Below, piece by piece: positions 14,978 through 24,486 of a DNA stretch of 64,000 bases (position 1 is the stretch's first letter; each line of letters begins with the position of its first letter). This DNA comes from a virus. The notes under the pieces were generated by a model. It was not told where the DNA came from and made no database searches. It was given only the letters and a program-made list of their open reading frames with translations. Made by a program: the position numbers and the translations under genes. Location of the stretch: positions 1 to 64,000 of the IMG/VR virus record IMGVR_UViG_3300017991_002758; one strand, 5' to 3'.

Positions 14978-15502
14978 ATGACAGCGGAGATACAGGAACA
15001 TCCATTGCGCCAAGTGCAAGGCAAATCCTTCATTACCCTGAGCCCTGTCGATATATTGGTCGACGACGATAGGTGGGAAAAAGTTTTCGGTTTATTCCCA
15101 CAGATACCCGGAGGCGTCGAGCTGGGCATAGACAATGATCGATTGACCTCTGCGCTCGAAGACATCGAGGAATGCGATCAGGATTGGGAAGACGCCCAGG
15201 ATCGCAGGCCGGATATGTTCTTTACTGACTCGGGCAAAACCGACATCCTGATACCGTTAATTGTGAACGACATTGATCTGCCGCCCATGAAGGTTCTCAT
15301 GCCATTCAAGTCGCTGATGAAGAATACGCAATGCGCGGAAACCGGCTCGGGCTCGCATGCCAGAGGTTCGCAATCCGACAGTGTCCAACCAGCGGGATGC
15401 TTTCATGATTTGAAACGTGACGGGTACAAGGCCAACTGCCGCTCTTGCCTTCGTCGTTTCTGGACAAAGAAGGCCAGAGAGTTAGGGTTATTGGATGAGT
15501 AA
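14978..15502 (+). CDS. hypothetical protein with C-terminal zinc knuckle
   Basis: A 174-residue protein. The start at 14978 has GGGGAG six bases upstream; in-frame ATGs at 14894 and 14921 lack one but would lengthen it to 202 residues, overlapping the terminase end. The acidic middle (ALEDIEECDQDWEDAQD) is followed by a C-terminal basic CFHDLKRDGYKANCRSCLRRFW, a probable zinc-binding element. Unknown role between terminase and portal. Confidence 0.5.
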   Translation: MTAEIQEHPLRQVQGKSFITLSPVDILVDDDRWEKVFGLFPQIPGGVELGIDNDRLTSALEDIEECDQDWEDAQDRRPDMFFTDSGKTDILIPLIVNDIDLPPMKVLMPFKSLMKNTQCAETGSGSHARGSQSDSVQPAGCFHDLKRDGYKANCRSCLRRFWTKKARELGLLDE

Positions 15503-16031
15503 AAAAGATCAGGCGCCACCCAGGGTTCGGCTTGCAAAGCACATTGATCTCACCAAGGCAAAGCCGGGATGTCCGCGCTGCAACGGCCGTGGCGTCGTTG
15601 GGTACAAGCATGCCGATCTTGGCGACGGCAAAGGCCCACAGCGGATTCCAATCATCTGCCGATGCGTTTCCAGAAACGACGGCGTTGAGCCCGATGAGCT
15701 GGACCGCATAATGGCCGAGGCCAAGCAGCAGATCGACAACGGAGTATTTCACGAGAACATGGCAGCGGATTTGAGACGCATGCCAAGGGAGGCGAAGGTC
15801 AGGGCCGTCGCCGCGTTCATGGTGGACGTGGTGAACAAACAGAAGAGCAAGGAGGCCAAGGAGGCGGTCGAGAAAACACTTGAGCTACTGAGTCAGGATG
15901 AAGATTGGCCTGACATCAGATCGGTAGCCTTGCGGATATTGATGCGCCGGGCCAACGACCCAATCAACACCAAAGAGAGTAAAAAGCTGGCGGAGATGGC
16001 AATGGCCCGAGTCCGCCAATCGATGAACTGA
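15495..16031 (+). CDS. zinc-knuckle protein of unknown function
   Basis: A 178-residue protein. The N-terminus has a DnaJ-like knuckle, GCPRCNGRGVVGYK, with a second pair CRC. The rest is helical with many Lys and Glu. Its ATG overlaps the preceding stop. Possibly involved in packaging or head assembly, judged by position only. Confidence 0.5.
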   Translation: MSKKDQAPPRVRLAKHIDLTKAKPGCPRCNGRGVVGYKHADLGDGKGPQRIPIICRCVSRNDGVEPDELDRIMAEAKQQIDNGVFHENMAADLRRMPREAKVRAVAAFMVDVVNKQKSKEAKEAVEKTLELLSQDEDWPDIRSVALRILMRRANDPINTKESKKLAEMAMARVRQSMN

Positions 16032-16042
16032 AGGAGGACACG

Positions 16043-16357
16043 ATGGCATTTTACGAGCAACGGAATATAGATCTGCCGCTCAACCCAGCGGGAGATACAA
16101 TGGTGGTAGGTGCTGGCGCCGAGATGAACATAGGCCAGATGTCGGACAAAGGGTACGATTACCTCAAAGGCGCCGCGGCCGCCTTTACTGCGGTGCTGGA
16201 AGGTAGCGTTACAGGCCTCCAATGGACAACCATTACAACTCTGGCCGCCAGTGGACAGGGTTCCGTTGCCGCGCAGTACAATTACGTACGGGTGAATTGC
16301 TCAGTACAGGGCGCGCTCGACAATACGGTGCTGAAGATAGCCGGCAAGGTTCTGTAA
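16043..16357 (+). CDS. hypothetical head-region protein
   Basis: A 104-residue protein preceded by GAAGGAGGA. Low charge and rich in Gly, Ala and Thr (LAASGQGSVAAQYNYVRVNC), it looks like a beta-sandwich, such as a small virion decoration protein, but no family is recognised. Its TAA overlaps the portal ATG. Confidence 0.45.
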   Translation: MAFYEQRNIDLPLNPAGDTMVVGAGAEMNIGQMSDKGYDYLKGAAAAFTAVLEGSVTGLQWTTITTLAASGQGSVAAQYNYVRVNCSVQGALDNTVLKIAGKVL

Positions 16358-18342
16358 TGGCATCGCCTAAAAAGAAAAAGAGAGCCTCGCCACCGGCCAA
16401 AAAAGATGAGCGGCCAGAGCTTTCGCTGCGTCAGATCCTGGCCAAGGCCTCGGTTCTGACCGGCCGGGACGTAGAGGAATCAGCGGCCATCGCCAGGATG
16501 GAAAATACGCTGCACCTTTACAGCGAGGAGGGCGCAGTCGACCCACCGTACGATCCGGAGTCGCTGCTGAATTACATCGAGCTGACGCCGCACTTGAAAC
16601 CCTGCATTGCCTCTTACCAGTTGAACATCGAGGGTTACGGATACCAGCCGGTGCCATTGGTTCCCTGGATGGAGGATCTGGATTCCGACGAGGCCACGGA
16701 AGCGATCCGCGACGCGCTGCAGATCGAACGCTGGGTCGATGAGGAAGAGGCGGCGCTCGAGGCCGGCACTCAAGAGAAGCAGGAGGAAGGCGATGAGCCT
16801 ATCGAAGAGCCAGAGCCCGAAGGTGAACCCGAAGGCCCAGGCGAAGAGGGCACGCCGGTCGACGAGGACGAGGACGGCGAGATCACTGAAGAGGAAATAG
16901 CCGAGGTCAAAGAGGATCTGGCCACCAAGTTGCGCCGGGAGCAATTTCTGTTCGAGGCCTTCTTCAAGAACTGCTGCTCGACCATGAGCTTTACCAAACT
17001 CAGGCGCATTACCCGCGGGGATATCGAAGGCAATGGCTGGGGTGCGTGGGAGATGTTGCGCGATGGTTTCGGCCGGCTGAAGCGACTGAACTACATTCCG
17101 GGCTACACCGTGCGACCGCTGAAGAACGAGGGCGAGCTGGTGGAAGTCACAGAGCCCGACCCAGTGACGCCACTTTCCGAAGGGCGCGAGGTAATGGTTC
17201 AACGGCGCTTTACCCGGTTCGTTCAAATCGTCGGCGACAAGAAGGTATTCTTCAAGTCTCCCAAAGATCCTCGGGTAATCAGCCGCACAACGGGCAAGGT
17301 CTACACAACAGTGGCCGAGATGCGGCGCCCAAAGGACAAAGGCGGCGAAGGCCCAGAGGCCAAGGAAGCCAACGAGCTCATCTACATCTCGCTGCATGAT
17401 GCTCGAACGCCATGTCCACCTCCGCGCTGGATTGGAAACTTGTTGGCCGTGCTTGGTGTGCGCGAGGCTGACGAGTCCAATTACTTCTACCTGGACAGTA
17501 ACGCCATCCCACCCGGCATCCTGTTCGTCGCCGGCGGAAAAGTATCACGCGACATGAAGGACCGACTAGAGCAGCGCATGACGGCAGAGCTTAGTGGTGC
17601 GAAAAACAACCACAAGATCCTGGTGGTGGAAGCCACGCCGATGAAATTGAAAGGCGAGGATCGAACGCTGCTGCCGTCCATGCAATACGAGTCGCTGAGG
17701 GATTCACAGCAAAACGATGCGACGTTCACCACATTCGATGAGCGGTCAGCCGACAGGATCGGCGCGTCGTTCCGCTTGCCGCCAATGCTCCGTGGTTACA
17801 CGCCAAAGAACTTGAACCGGGCAACGGCGATGGCCGCGCTGTCATTCGCCGAGAGTCAGGTATTCGAGCCAGAGCGCGAGGATATTGACTGGGTAGTGAA
17901 CCACCACATACTGCCCGAGATTGGCGTTACGCTGTACCGCTTCCGCTCCAATTCACCACCAACACGGTCGCCGGAGGAAATTGCCGAGCTGATCAAGGTA
18001 GCCGCTCCCCACGGAGGCCTGCTGCCGTACGAGATCCGCGGCCTGCTTTCCGACGCATTGAACCGCACGCTCACGAAGGTTGAAGAGGAATGGTCACGTT
18101 GGCCAATGCCAATGACGCTGGCCGGGATCGGTGAAGGCGGAAGCGTGATGCCCGGCGGAGAAGAAGGAGAGCCCGAGTCTATGGCGATGGTGGTGCGAAA
18201 CCTAGAGGCACTGCGCCAGAGAGTTGAAGCAATACTGACCCAGGAGTTGCGCGAAGCCGGTATGGACATGGACGTCAAGACGTCGTGGCTTGACGCCAGC
18301 GATCTCGAAGCCGAAGAAGGTGGCGAAGAAGATGAAGATTAG
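16357..18342 (+). CDS. portal protein
   Basis: A 661-residue protein. Portal-type signatures are LTPHLKPCIASYQLNIEGYG near residue 80, FFKNCCSTMSFTKLRR, and later SFRLPPMLRGYT followed by LNRATAMAALSFAE and VNHHILPEIG. Twelve copies form the head vertex through which DNA passes. An unusual acidic insert (residues about 130-190, runs such as EEPEPEGEPEGPGEE) splits the N-terminal region, and the C-terminus is also acidic. The start is coupled to the upstream stop. Confidence 0.8.
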   Translation: MASPKKKKRASPPAKKDERPELSLRQILAKASVLTGRDVEESAAIARMENTLHLYSEEGAVDPPYDPESLLNYIELTPHLKPCIASYQLNIEGYGYQPVPLVPWMEDLDSDEATEAIRDALQIERWVDEEEAALEAGTQEKQEEGDEPIEEPEPEGEPEGPGEEGTPVDEDEDGEITEEEIAEVKEDLATKLRREQFLFEAFFKNCCSTMSFTKLRRITRGDIEGNGWGAWEMLRDGFGRLKRLNYIPGYTVRPLKNEGELVEVTEPDPVTPLSEGREVMVQRRFTRFVQIVGDKKVFFKSPKDPRVISRTTGKVYTTVAEMRRPKDKGGEGPEAKEANELIYISLHDARTPCPPPRWIGNLLAVLGVREADESNYFYLDSNAIPPGILFVAGGKVSRDMKDRLEQRMTAELSGAKNNHKILVVEATPMKLKGEDRTLLPSMQYESLRDSQQNDATFTTFDERSADRIGASFRLPPMLRGYTPKNLNRATAMAALSFAESQVFEPEREDIDWVVNHHILPEIGVTLYRFRSNSPPTRSPEEIAELIKVAAPHGGLLPYEIRGLLSDALNRTLTKVEEEWSRWPMPMTLAGIGEGGSVMPGGEEGEPESMAMVVRNLEALRQRVEAILTQELREAGMDMDVKTSWLDASDLEAEEGGEEDED

Positions 18343-18565
18343 CCTGTTCCCAGAAGTCGATGATATTAAGCCAGGCCAGGTTTGGGTAGACATCGATATT
18401 GAACGCAGTGGGCAGCCTGATCCTATGGCGACTGTGGTGGTGAAGGAAATAGATGATGTTGGGATGATCGTCATACAATCTTCTATATTTGGAGACGCCA
18501 ATAACAAACCACCGCTATCGCCAGATTCCTTTCGGAAAAAGTACCGGCTGAAGACGGAGGAATAA
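18332..18565 (+). CDS. small conserved phage protein
   Basis: A 77-residue protein: DIKPGQVWVDIDIERSG, then ATVVVKEI and a final RKKYRLK. I know this small beta-barrel pattern from phages and actinobacteria without a function. The ATG at 18332 overlaps the portal end; a longer TTG form from 18290 is less likely. Confidence 0.5.
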   Translation: MKISLFPEVDDIKPGQVWVDIDIERSGQPDPMATVVVKEIDDVGMIVIQSSIFGDANNKPPLSPDSFRKKYRLKTEE

Positions 18566-19108
18566 ATGTCAGAAACATCACCGACGCCGTTTGCCAACGA
18601 AGTGCCGGCGTTCACTGTGAAATTGCCGTTGCCTGTTCCCGGCCGCATCGAGCCCATAACGGAGCTCAACTACCATTTTTACAAAAAGGAAGAACGGCCT
18701 TACAGTGCCGCGCCGCCAGAAGGCGGAGATACTGAAACAATCTATGCAGTGCTGTACAACTGCGAGAATGATTTCGGCGAGGATGTTACATTTTGTCTGA
18801 TAGCCAACTCTCTGTCTGGCTACGTGCCTGAAATGGTTGCGAAAGTGGCTTTGGCTTTCGCAAAAATCAATGCCCTTGAAGAAGCGTACAGCCGGCAAGA
18901 ACCGCCATTGCCACTGCCCGATAATCCGGTCATTGGCTATCCGCTTTTTAGCGAGGCATTATTGGCTGCCGACGGAAGCTTACGCCTGAGAGGATCATGC
19001 GCTGGCCTGCGGTATTTGGACGAGGATCATTTTGAATCAGTGGCATTATATGCCGACAAAATATTCTACACTCCGGAACCTCCTGAACCTCCCGGACCTG
19101 TAGATTAG
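18566..19108 (+). CDS. hypothetical protein
   Basis: A 180-residue Pro-rich protein preceded by GGAGG. No motif recognised. Ends with a short PEPPEPPGP tail. It lies in the head module between portal and Mu F-like genes. Confidence 0.5.
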   Translation: MSETSPTPFANEVPAFTVKLPLPVPGRIEPITELNYHFYKKEERPYSAAPPEGGDTETIYAVLYNCENDFGEDVTFCLIANSLSGYVPEMVAKVALAFAKINALEEAYSRQEPPLPLPDNPVIGYPLFSEALLAADGSLRLRGSCAGLRYLDEDHFESVALYADKIFYTPEPPEPPGPVD

Positions 19109-19116
19109 GAGGCGTC

Positions 19117-19512
19117 ATGGAATGGTACGATGGGAATTATGCCGTGCTGCCCGACGTTAACGAGCTGAGCCAGCGTCCGCACATCGGAAGGGGAGACATA
19201 GTGAAGCATAAGAGCGGCGCCATCATTCTGAGATGTCCGGCATGCGGCGCTGTTCAATTTGCTCGAGCACAGATCCTGAATTCCGATAAGGCGCCCACTC
19301 TAAGTCAGCCTGTTCATTGCGGTAGTGGTCATTGTCAGAAATGTGCCATCTGGTTCACGATCAAGAACGGCCGAGCGGAAAAGACGAAGGAACCGAAACC
19401 GGCCAAGGTTGAGCTCTCCAATAAACTCAAGGCCGCCGGCGTCGGCCCGGCCCGAGTTGAAAAAGATCCCAAGGTGAAACCGCGATTCAAACTGAAGGAC
19501 CTGAATAGGTGA
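19117..19512 (+). CDS. zinc-ribbon protein
   Basis: A 131-residue protein with CPACG, CGSGHC and QKC in the middle, forming a zinc ribbon, followed by a basic tail (KTKEPKPAKVE). GGAGG lies before the ATG. The stop overlaps the next GTG. Function unknown; found beside head genes. Confidence 0.55.
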   Translation: MEWYDGNYAVLPDVNELSQRPHIGRGDIVKHKSGAIILRCPACGAVQFARAQILNSDKAPTLSQPVHCGSGHCQKCAIWFTIKNGRAEKTKEPKPAKVELSNKLKAAGVGPARVEKDPKVKPRFKLKDLNR

Positions 19513-20861
19513 TAGCAGCGTATTCACAGCCGGCCGAAGGCTTCATGTCGCTGTGGCCGGTGACCGACCTGGGGAATGACCCGACACTTGCGTTCTGGAA
19601 GGCCGGAATACGTTCCTCGCAGGCCGGCGTGCCCATCGCCAAGGGCATGGCCCTGTTAATACTGGACGGCGCGAGGCCTCGTGCTGTGAGGCTTCAGGCC
19701 CGGGACCTGGCGGAAGCCCGGATGTTGGCGGTCAAGGCCTCGGTGGGCCACGAGGTAGTGCTGCTAAACGCCGTCGCCCAGGGCAAGCAAACCGTCTTCC
19801 GCCGGCGGGAGATTATCCGGCCCATGTCCGTTGCGGCCGCCTCCAAGGACGACAGCCTGTCCCTCGTTGGTCCTAACGGAGTGTTGGTGGAAAAGGCATT
19901 GTCGCCGTTCGATCCCAAGGATCAGCGCATCATTGCCAACAGACTCGCAAGTCAGATTGGGTACTACGAAAAGCTCGCGCTGGGCCCGAAGTTGGACAAG
20001 TGGATGGAAAGCCTGGACCGCAACTGGTCGAAGTTGAACGCCAACCAGATTTCGCGCGCCATCTCCCAGGCCCGGACTCAATTACGAAAGCTCATGGGCT
20101 CGAGCGCCAACAAGCTCATGCCAATGTGGAAACAGAAGATTGAGCTGACGCTGACTGGTGTGGTACGCGGCACAAAGAAAATTGTGCGCGCTAACTTCTT
20201 GCCGCAGATAGGCCAGTCGTTGAGCCAACCAGACCTTACCGCGATCAATAACATCACCAACCAACAGGGATTCTGGCTCAGGAATTCCGCCGGCGTGCGC
20301 GCCGATCATTTAACCAAGCAAGGTCAGACAATTATCAACGACGGTCTGAAGAAAGGCCTGGGCCGCGAGCAAATCGCCAGGGCGATAAGAGCAGGAGTGC
20401 CGGCCGCATGGCAGAAGTACGGCATGAATTATTTCAAGACGCTGTCTTCTGTTTCCGTGAGTCGCGCAAGGTCGTATTCTGAGGTTTCAGGCTACGTTGA
20501 AGCCGGCATTGAATCGCTGGAAATTCAGGCTGTGCTCGATGAGCGCACCACTGAAATATGCCGATGCCTGGACGGGCAGATCATTGAAACCCATCTGGTG
20601 AGTCAGCAGATAACAGGCACGATGAATTTGGCCTCGCCGGAAGACATCAGGGACGCCTCGCCATTCTTGAAGGTGGTGAATCGTGATGTGAAGGGCGACA
20701 CGATCAGGTCTATAGTAACGGCGAACAATAATAAACCCATCGCCGACATCACGCGATCTGGAATGGGCCGTGTAGATGACCGTGGTCAATTCAGCAGGTA
20801 CATGGCGAACAACCAGTTGCCCAACGAGAATATCGGTCCGCCACCGTACCATCATTTGTGA
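19509..20861 (+). CDS. Mu F-like/SPP1 gp7-like head morphogenesis protein
   Basis: A 450-residue protein. The C-terminal third carries the Mu F domain pattern: SVSRARSYSEVSGYVEAGI, then YVEAGIESLEIQAVLDERTT and CRCLDGQIIETH with its Cys pair. These minor head proteins sit inside the capsid next to the portal and may be ejected with the DNA. The N-terminal part, with an Arg-rich stretch, is unfamiliar. Starts at GTG overlapping the upstream stop (GTGA). Confidence 0.7.
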   Translation: MIAAYSQPAEGFMSLWPVTDLGNDPTLAFWKAGIRSSQAGVPIAKGMALLILDGARPRAVRLQARDLAEARMLAVKASVGHEVVLLNAVAQGKQTVFRRREIIRPMSVAAASKDDSLSLVGPNGVLVEKALSPFDPKDQRIIANRLASQIGYYEKLALGPKLDKWMESLDRNWSKLNANQISRAISQARTQLRKLMGSSANKLMPMWKQKIELTLTGVVRGTKKIVRANFLPQIGQSLSQPDLTAINNITNQQGFWLRNSAGVRADHLTKQGQTIINDGLKKGLGREQIARAIRAGVPAAWQKYGMNYFKTLSSVSVSRARSYSEVSGYVEAGIESLEIQAVLDERTTEICRCLDGQIIETHLVSQQITGTMNLASPEDIRDASPFLKVVNRDVKGDTIRSIVTANNNKPIADITRSGMGRVDDRGQFSRYMANNQLPNENIGPPPYHHL

Positions 20862-20873
20862 AGGTCATGGACG

Positions 20874-22676
20874 GTGCCGGTGGCATCGACGTCCCAAGTC
20901 CCGCGCAACACGGTTCCCCTGGCGGAGGGCAGCACACCAGTTCCTCCGCGGCCGATTAAACCAGGAGGTAGAATACTGCCAGGCGTAGGTCCGAGGCCTC
21001 AGTCATTGTCGAGAGCCCCGACGACGACCAATCCTGTCATGGTAGGCGACCCGGATCTCATTGAACGCTACCCATTCAGCGGCGACTTCTTCGATCCGCG
21101 GCCGTTGCCGAAGGTTCGATTGCCCAAAGGCAGAATGAATATGGGTGCTGTTTATCAGCGGTTCTATTTCGATCCCAAGAGTGGATATATCCGCGCTGGT
21201 GGCAATATCAGTAACGTCACATTGCCCAAAGATAAACTATTGCCCCCCACTTCCAATCTCACAAAGGAGCTCGCGCTTACTTCCGATACTTCCGGCGTTG
21301 CCATGCACGTTGAAAAGCTTGACGCTCAAACATTGAAGGACATTGTTCTTGCAGAATGGAAGCAGCCGGCGGCGCGCCGGGTATATCATATTCAGGCGAA
21401 TCTCACTGGCTCGGAGCAGTACATAAAATTCAACCACGATATGAAGGCCAACTCCAAACGATGGGAGAGCTGGTTGCGTTTGCGCTGCAATGATTCAAAT
21501 AGCATTGCCAATGCCCTGGCGAATCTTGAGAAAAAAGGGTTCATCCAAATGACGAAGGACCCGCAGGCAGCAACCTTCGGTTCACCTGGGCCCAAGATGC
21601 CTCGTCTTAAAAAACCAATACCCGGTGAGCCCATAAAGCCCAAGCCGGTGAAAGGTCCGAAGGTAATTCCAAAACCAAAGCCCACAGTCACCGAACCTAA
21701 AATTCCAGGGCAACCGCCAGAGCCAAAGCCCAAACCTAAACGGAAGCCGAAGCCGAAGCCGAAGCCGAAGCCAAAAGATCCGTACGCACAATATAAATAC
21801 GTGCGCAGCGAAAGGATGACCAAACAAATCGAAACGCGGATCAAGTTGGAAACTGCAAAGATAAAAGATGCAATGGCGGCAGAAGCCAGAGCCCTGGGCA
21901 AAGAGGCATTAGACAGTAGAGAACAAGCAGTTTTTTTGCGTAAATACTGCGCCCAGGCAACAGGCGAAGCGAAATTAACTGAAAAAGAGATCTCCAAGTT
22001 CACTAAAAAGATGACAGTGGCCGATAAGAAAGTACTCACGGATACTGTAAAGGGGAAAATTGAAGGGAGTTGGTCTGGAGTTTATTATGGTAGTACAACT
22101 AATCCCCAAATCACTTTGATGCCACAGCGAGAGCTAAACGAATTGTACCGCGATATGTCTTCTCATTTGAGCCCCAAGGTTTGGCAGCATGCAAAGAAAT
22201 ATGGATTGCCACGTGTTCATTGGGTCGATGGCCTACAGAGTGGTGCATATTATCAAGAAGCCAACAATACCATTGTGCTGCCGAGGGGAACCTCGTGGAA
22301 TAAAATGCAGGCAATTTTCAGACATGAATTTGGTCATTTCATAGACCGCCTGGGCTACAACAACATGGCCATAGATGTCGCCAGGCGGAGATGGGCAACC
22401 AGTGGCAGACTTACCAGATCGAAAGGTGGGTGGTCTTATTTAAAAGGCCTGTGGTATGACGACTATATGGGCAGGGTCTATCTTTATGAAAATGGAGCAC
22501 GGTATGTTAACAGAGGCGAGATACATAGCATGCTGAATGAGCTTTTTGCCGAAGCTCCGTATCGTTTTGGTGTTAGAAACAGCAAGGCACTTTATGCACT
22601 TAAGACCCAGTGGGAAACCAATCCGGAATCAATCGCACACTGGGTTGCATGGGCAAATGGAGCATATATTCCATGA
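20874..22676 (+). CDS. structural protein with C-terminal zinc metallopeptidase domain
   Basis: A 600-residue protein, GTG start. It has a Pro-rich N-terminus, a central domain, then a Lys-Pro linker (PKPKPKRKPKPKPKPKPK near 21,730-21,775). The C-terminal domain has an HExxH site AIFRHEFGHFIDRLGY (about residues 484-488) and a downstream NELFAEAPYRFG that can supply the third zinc ligand. The C-terminal half is clearly more AT-rich than its neighbours, suggesting a recently acquired domain. It could process capsid proteins or be injected. Phage M78-like or toxin-type peptidase are alternatives. Confidence 0.6.
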   Translation: MPVASTSQVPRNTVPLAEGSTPVPPRPIKPGGRILPGVGPRPQSLSRAPTTTNPVMVGDPDLIERYPFSGDFFDPRPLPKVRLPKGRMNMGAVYQRFYFDPKSGYIRAGGNISNVTLPKDKLLPPTSNLTKELALTSDTSGVAMHVEKLDAQTLKDIVLAEWKQPAARRVYHIQANLTGSEQYIKFNHDMKANSKRWESWLRLRCNDSNSIANALANLEKKGFIQMTKDPQAATFGSPGPKMPRLKKPIPGEPIKPKPVKGPKVIPKPKPTVTEPKIPGQPPEPKPKPKRKPKPKPKPKPKDPYAQYKYVRSERMTKQIETRIKLETAKIKDAMAAEARALGKEALDSREQAVFLRKYCAQATGEAKLTEKEISKFTKKMTVADKKVLTDTVKGKIEGSWSGVYYGSTTNPQITLMPQRELNELYRDMSSHLSPKVWQHAKKYGLPRVHWVDGLQSGAYYQEANNTIVLPRGTSWNKMQAIFRHEFGHFIDRLGYNNMAIDVARRRWATSGRLTRSKGGWSYLKGLWYDDYMGRVYLYENGARYVNRGEIHSMLNELFAEAPYRFGVRNSKALYALKTQWETNPESIAHWVAWANGAYIP

Positions 22677-23056
22677 TAGAAAAACAATTTAGTTGGCAGG
22701 GGTTAGGAAGGATGAACATAGTCACCAGACAGAATGAACATGTGGCAACTTTCGAATTCAAGGGAACGGTTGCCACCGGAAAAGGCGAATGGACCTGGTT
22801 CAAGGATGATCAGGTCAGGAAAAAAATAGAGAATGCGATTACAGCGGGAAAAGAAAGGTTGGGGAATTTGGAGGTCAGTGACATGGTCAATAATGCTGTA
22901 AAAGTTAAAGTGTGGAAGGGGTTCTCAGGCATGTACGGTGGGCTCATCAACTCATTGCCCACCTTCGGTTTAGACGTGGACAGGGATACAATACAATGGC
23001 CCGGAGGGATACTTGAAAACGGAGGAAAGATTGACGACGAGCTAGGTCTCGAATAA
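22673..23056 (+). CDS. hypothetical protein
   Basis: A 127-residue protein, AT-rich like the preceding domain, overlapping it by ATGA. FEFKGTVATGKGEWTWF and a beta-rich body give no recognised family. The tight coupling suggests that it travels with the metallopeptidase gene and may be a partner or inhibitor. Confidence 0.5.
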   Translation: MIEKQFSWQGLGRMNIVTRQNEHVATFEFKGTVATGKGEWTWFKDDQVRKKIENAITAGKERLGNLEVSDMVNNAVKVKVWKGFSGMYGGLINSLPTFGLDVDRDTIQWPGGILENGGKIDDELGLE

Positions 23057-23113
23057 AATAGTCAATATGTCCGAGTTGACAGGGGAGTAACCATGGGGTT
23101 ATGTTTATAAAAA

Positions 23114-23479
23114 ATGGAAGTCCTAATCCCGAATAGCTTTTCGGCGACGAAAACACCGTTTGCAGATCTGGTTACCAATCAGAAGGATCTCCTTCGCGTT
23201 TTCAGATTATTCGAGCGTGAGTTGAAAAATTCATTCGCAGAGGATGAGCGCCGAATGGGCCGGGCCTTCCGGGAAAGGGTGCAGACGCAGGCAGAGTTGA
23301 AGCGACGTTCCGAAATAATGGCGCGTTGGTTCAGAGTGTTTCGTGGTGACCTTGGATATTCCATATCGCAATGCGAAATGGAAATAGGCAAGGCACTTCG
23401 ATCAGAACTTGACGGTACACTTTTCACGCCGGTTGCGGCCTTGAGGTCGTATGGCGTGCCGGAAGGAGAACCCAGATGA
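23114..23479 (+). CDS. hypothetical helical protein
   Basis: A 121-residue protein, mostly helical and basic (LRVFRLFERELKNSF, then RRMGRAFRERVQTQAELKRR). The ATG at 23114 has no good ribosome site, so the start is uncertain. The end overlaps the scaffold-like gene. Confidence 0.45.
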   Translation: MEVLIPNSFSATKTPFADLVTNQKDLLRVFRLFERELKNSFAEDERRMGRAFRERVQTQAELKRRSEIMARWFRVFRGDLGYSISQCEMEIGKALRSELDGTLFTPVAALRSYGVPEGEPR

Positions 23480-24465
23480 CAAAGAAATTTTTGCAAATCG
23501 TTGCTCGCCATAAAGCTCTTGCGCAAAAGGCAGCCGCTGGCAAAGCCGACGAAAAAGAGCTGGCCGAGCTTGAAAAACTGAGCAAGGCAATCGATGCCGC
23601 AGTTGGCACCGACGACTCGGCGCCGGCGGAAACCACGCTGATGACCATGTCACTCAAAGAGTACCAGGAGTGGCATGAGACGGCAGTGAAGAGCATCGAA
23701 GCCGGCGAAGCCGACGAGAAGTTGCTTGCGCTGGTGAAGCGCAACCTGGCCGCGGTGAAGGCTCAGAAGAAAACCAAATCCGACGAGCTGGTTGCTGTGG
23801 AGATGCCGGTGGCAAAATCCGCAGAGGATAAATTCACCGCGCTCGAGGATCGCATCGCTGAGCTGGAAGCCAAGCTGAAGGCCAAAGACGAAGGTGACAG
23901 TTCGGGCAAACCGACAGACGATGACGACGCCGGCGAAGATGACGGAGAGCCGTCGTCCAAACAGGACGGTAAGTCCACGGCCCAGGCGTTGGCGATGGAA
24001 GCCATCGATGCCCTGCTCGAGAAGTACGGCAAAATCAAGGCCTTGGTAGATAGCGGTTCCCTCACCAAGGAGAGCATGCGGGATCTTTACGAAGGCGACT
24101 GGCAACTGAAGGACATCCTTAGCCAGGCGGCCGCCATCATGGCCAAGGCCGACGAGCTGAAGTCTGCGCTCGAAGCCTGTTTGCCAGAGCTGGAGAAGCT
24201 GGCCAAAGCCGAGGGACCCGAGGATGAGGACGGCGACGGTGAAGGCGACGGTGAAGGCGACGAGGACGGCGCTGGCGACGACGAGGGCGACGGTGAAGGG
24301 GAAGGCGGCGAAGGCGGCGAGGAAGAGGCTAGCAAGGGCGACGGCGAGGATGGCAACAAAGTCTCCGAGGCCTGGAGTATGGGCACGGATCTGTCGCCCA
24401 AAATCGAGCCCGAGGAGCACGCGAAGGAAATACAGAAGGCCTCGAAAAACCGAACCGGCTTATAG
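23476..24465 (+). CDS. acidic scaffold-like protein
   Basis: A 329-residue protein, very rich in Ala, Glu, Asp and Lys. Helical segments include a coiled coil near FTALEDRIAELEAKLKAK, and an acidic repeat follows (units of DGEGDGEG, DNA 24,224-24,345 with repeated GACGGTGAAGGC). The composition and its place just before the protease fit an internal scaffold or protease-associated head protein. No sequence motif proves it. Strong GGAAGGAG before the ATG. Confidence 0.5.
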   Translation: MTKKFLQIVARHKALAQKAAAGKADEKELAELEKLSKAIDAAVGTDDSAPAETTLMTMSLKEYQEWHETAVKSIEAGEADEKLLALVKRNLAAVKAQKKTKSDELVAVEMPVAKSAEDKFTALEDRIAELEAKLKAKDEGDSSGKPTDDDDAGEDDGEPSSKQDGKSTAQALAMEAIDALLEKYGKIKALVDSGSLTKESMRDLYEGDWQLKDILSQAAAIMAKADELKSALEACLPELEKLAKAEGPEDEDGDGEGDGEGDEDGAGDDEGDGEGEGGEGGEEEASKGDGEDGNKVSEAWSMGTDLSPKIEPEEHAKEIQKASKNRTGL

Positions 24466-24486
24466 GCCGAGAACGCGGAGGTTCCC

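Noticed and set aside
16480-17397. 305-codon minus-strand ORF inside the portal gene
   Set aside because: The portal frame has clear family signatures; the antisense reading has no family-like pattern and its composition is that of a shadow frame.
23650-24420. Minus-strand ORF opposite the acidic scaffold-like gene
   Set aside because: It is generated by the repetitive GACGGTGAAGGC region and has low-complexity Val/Phe/Ala content.
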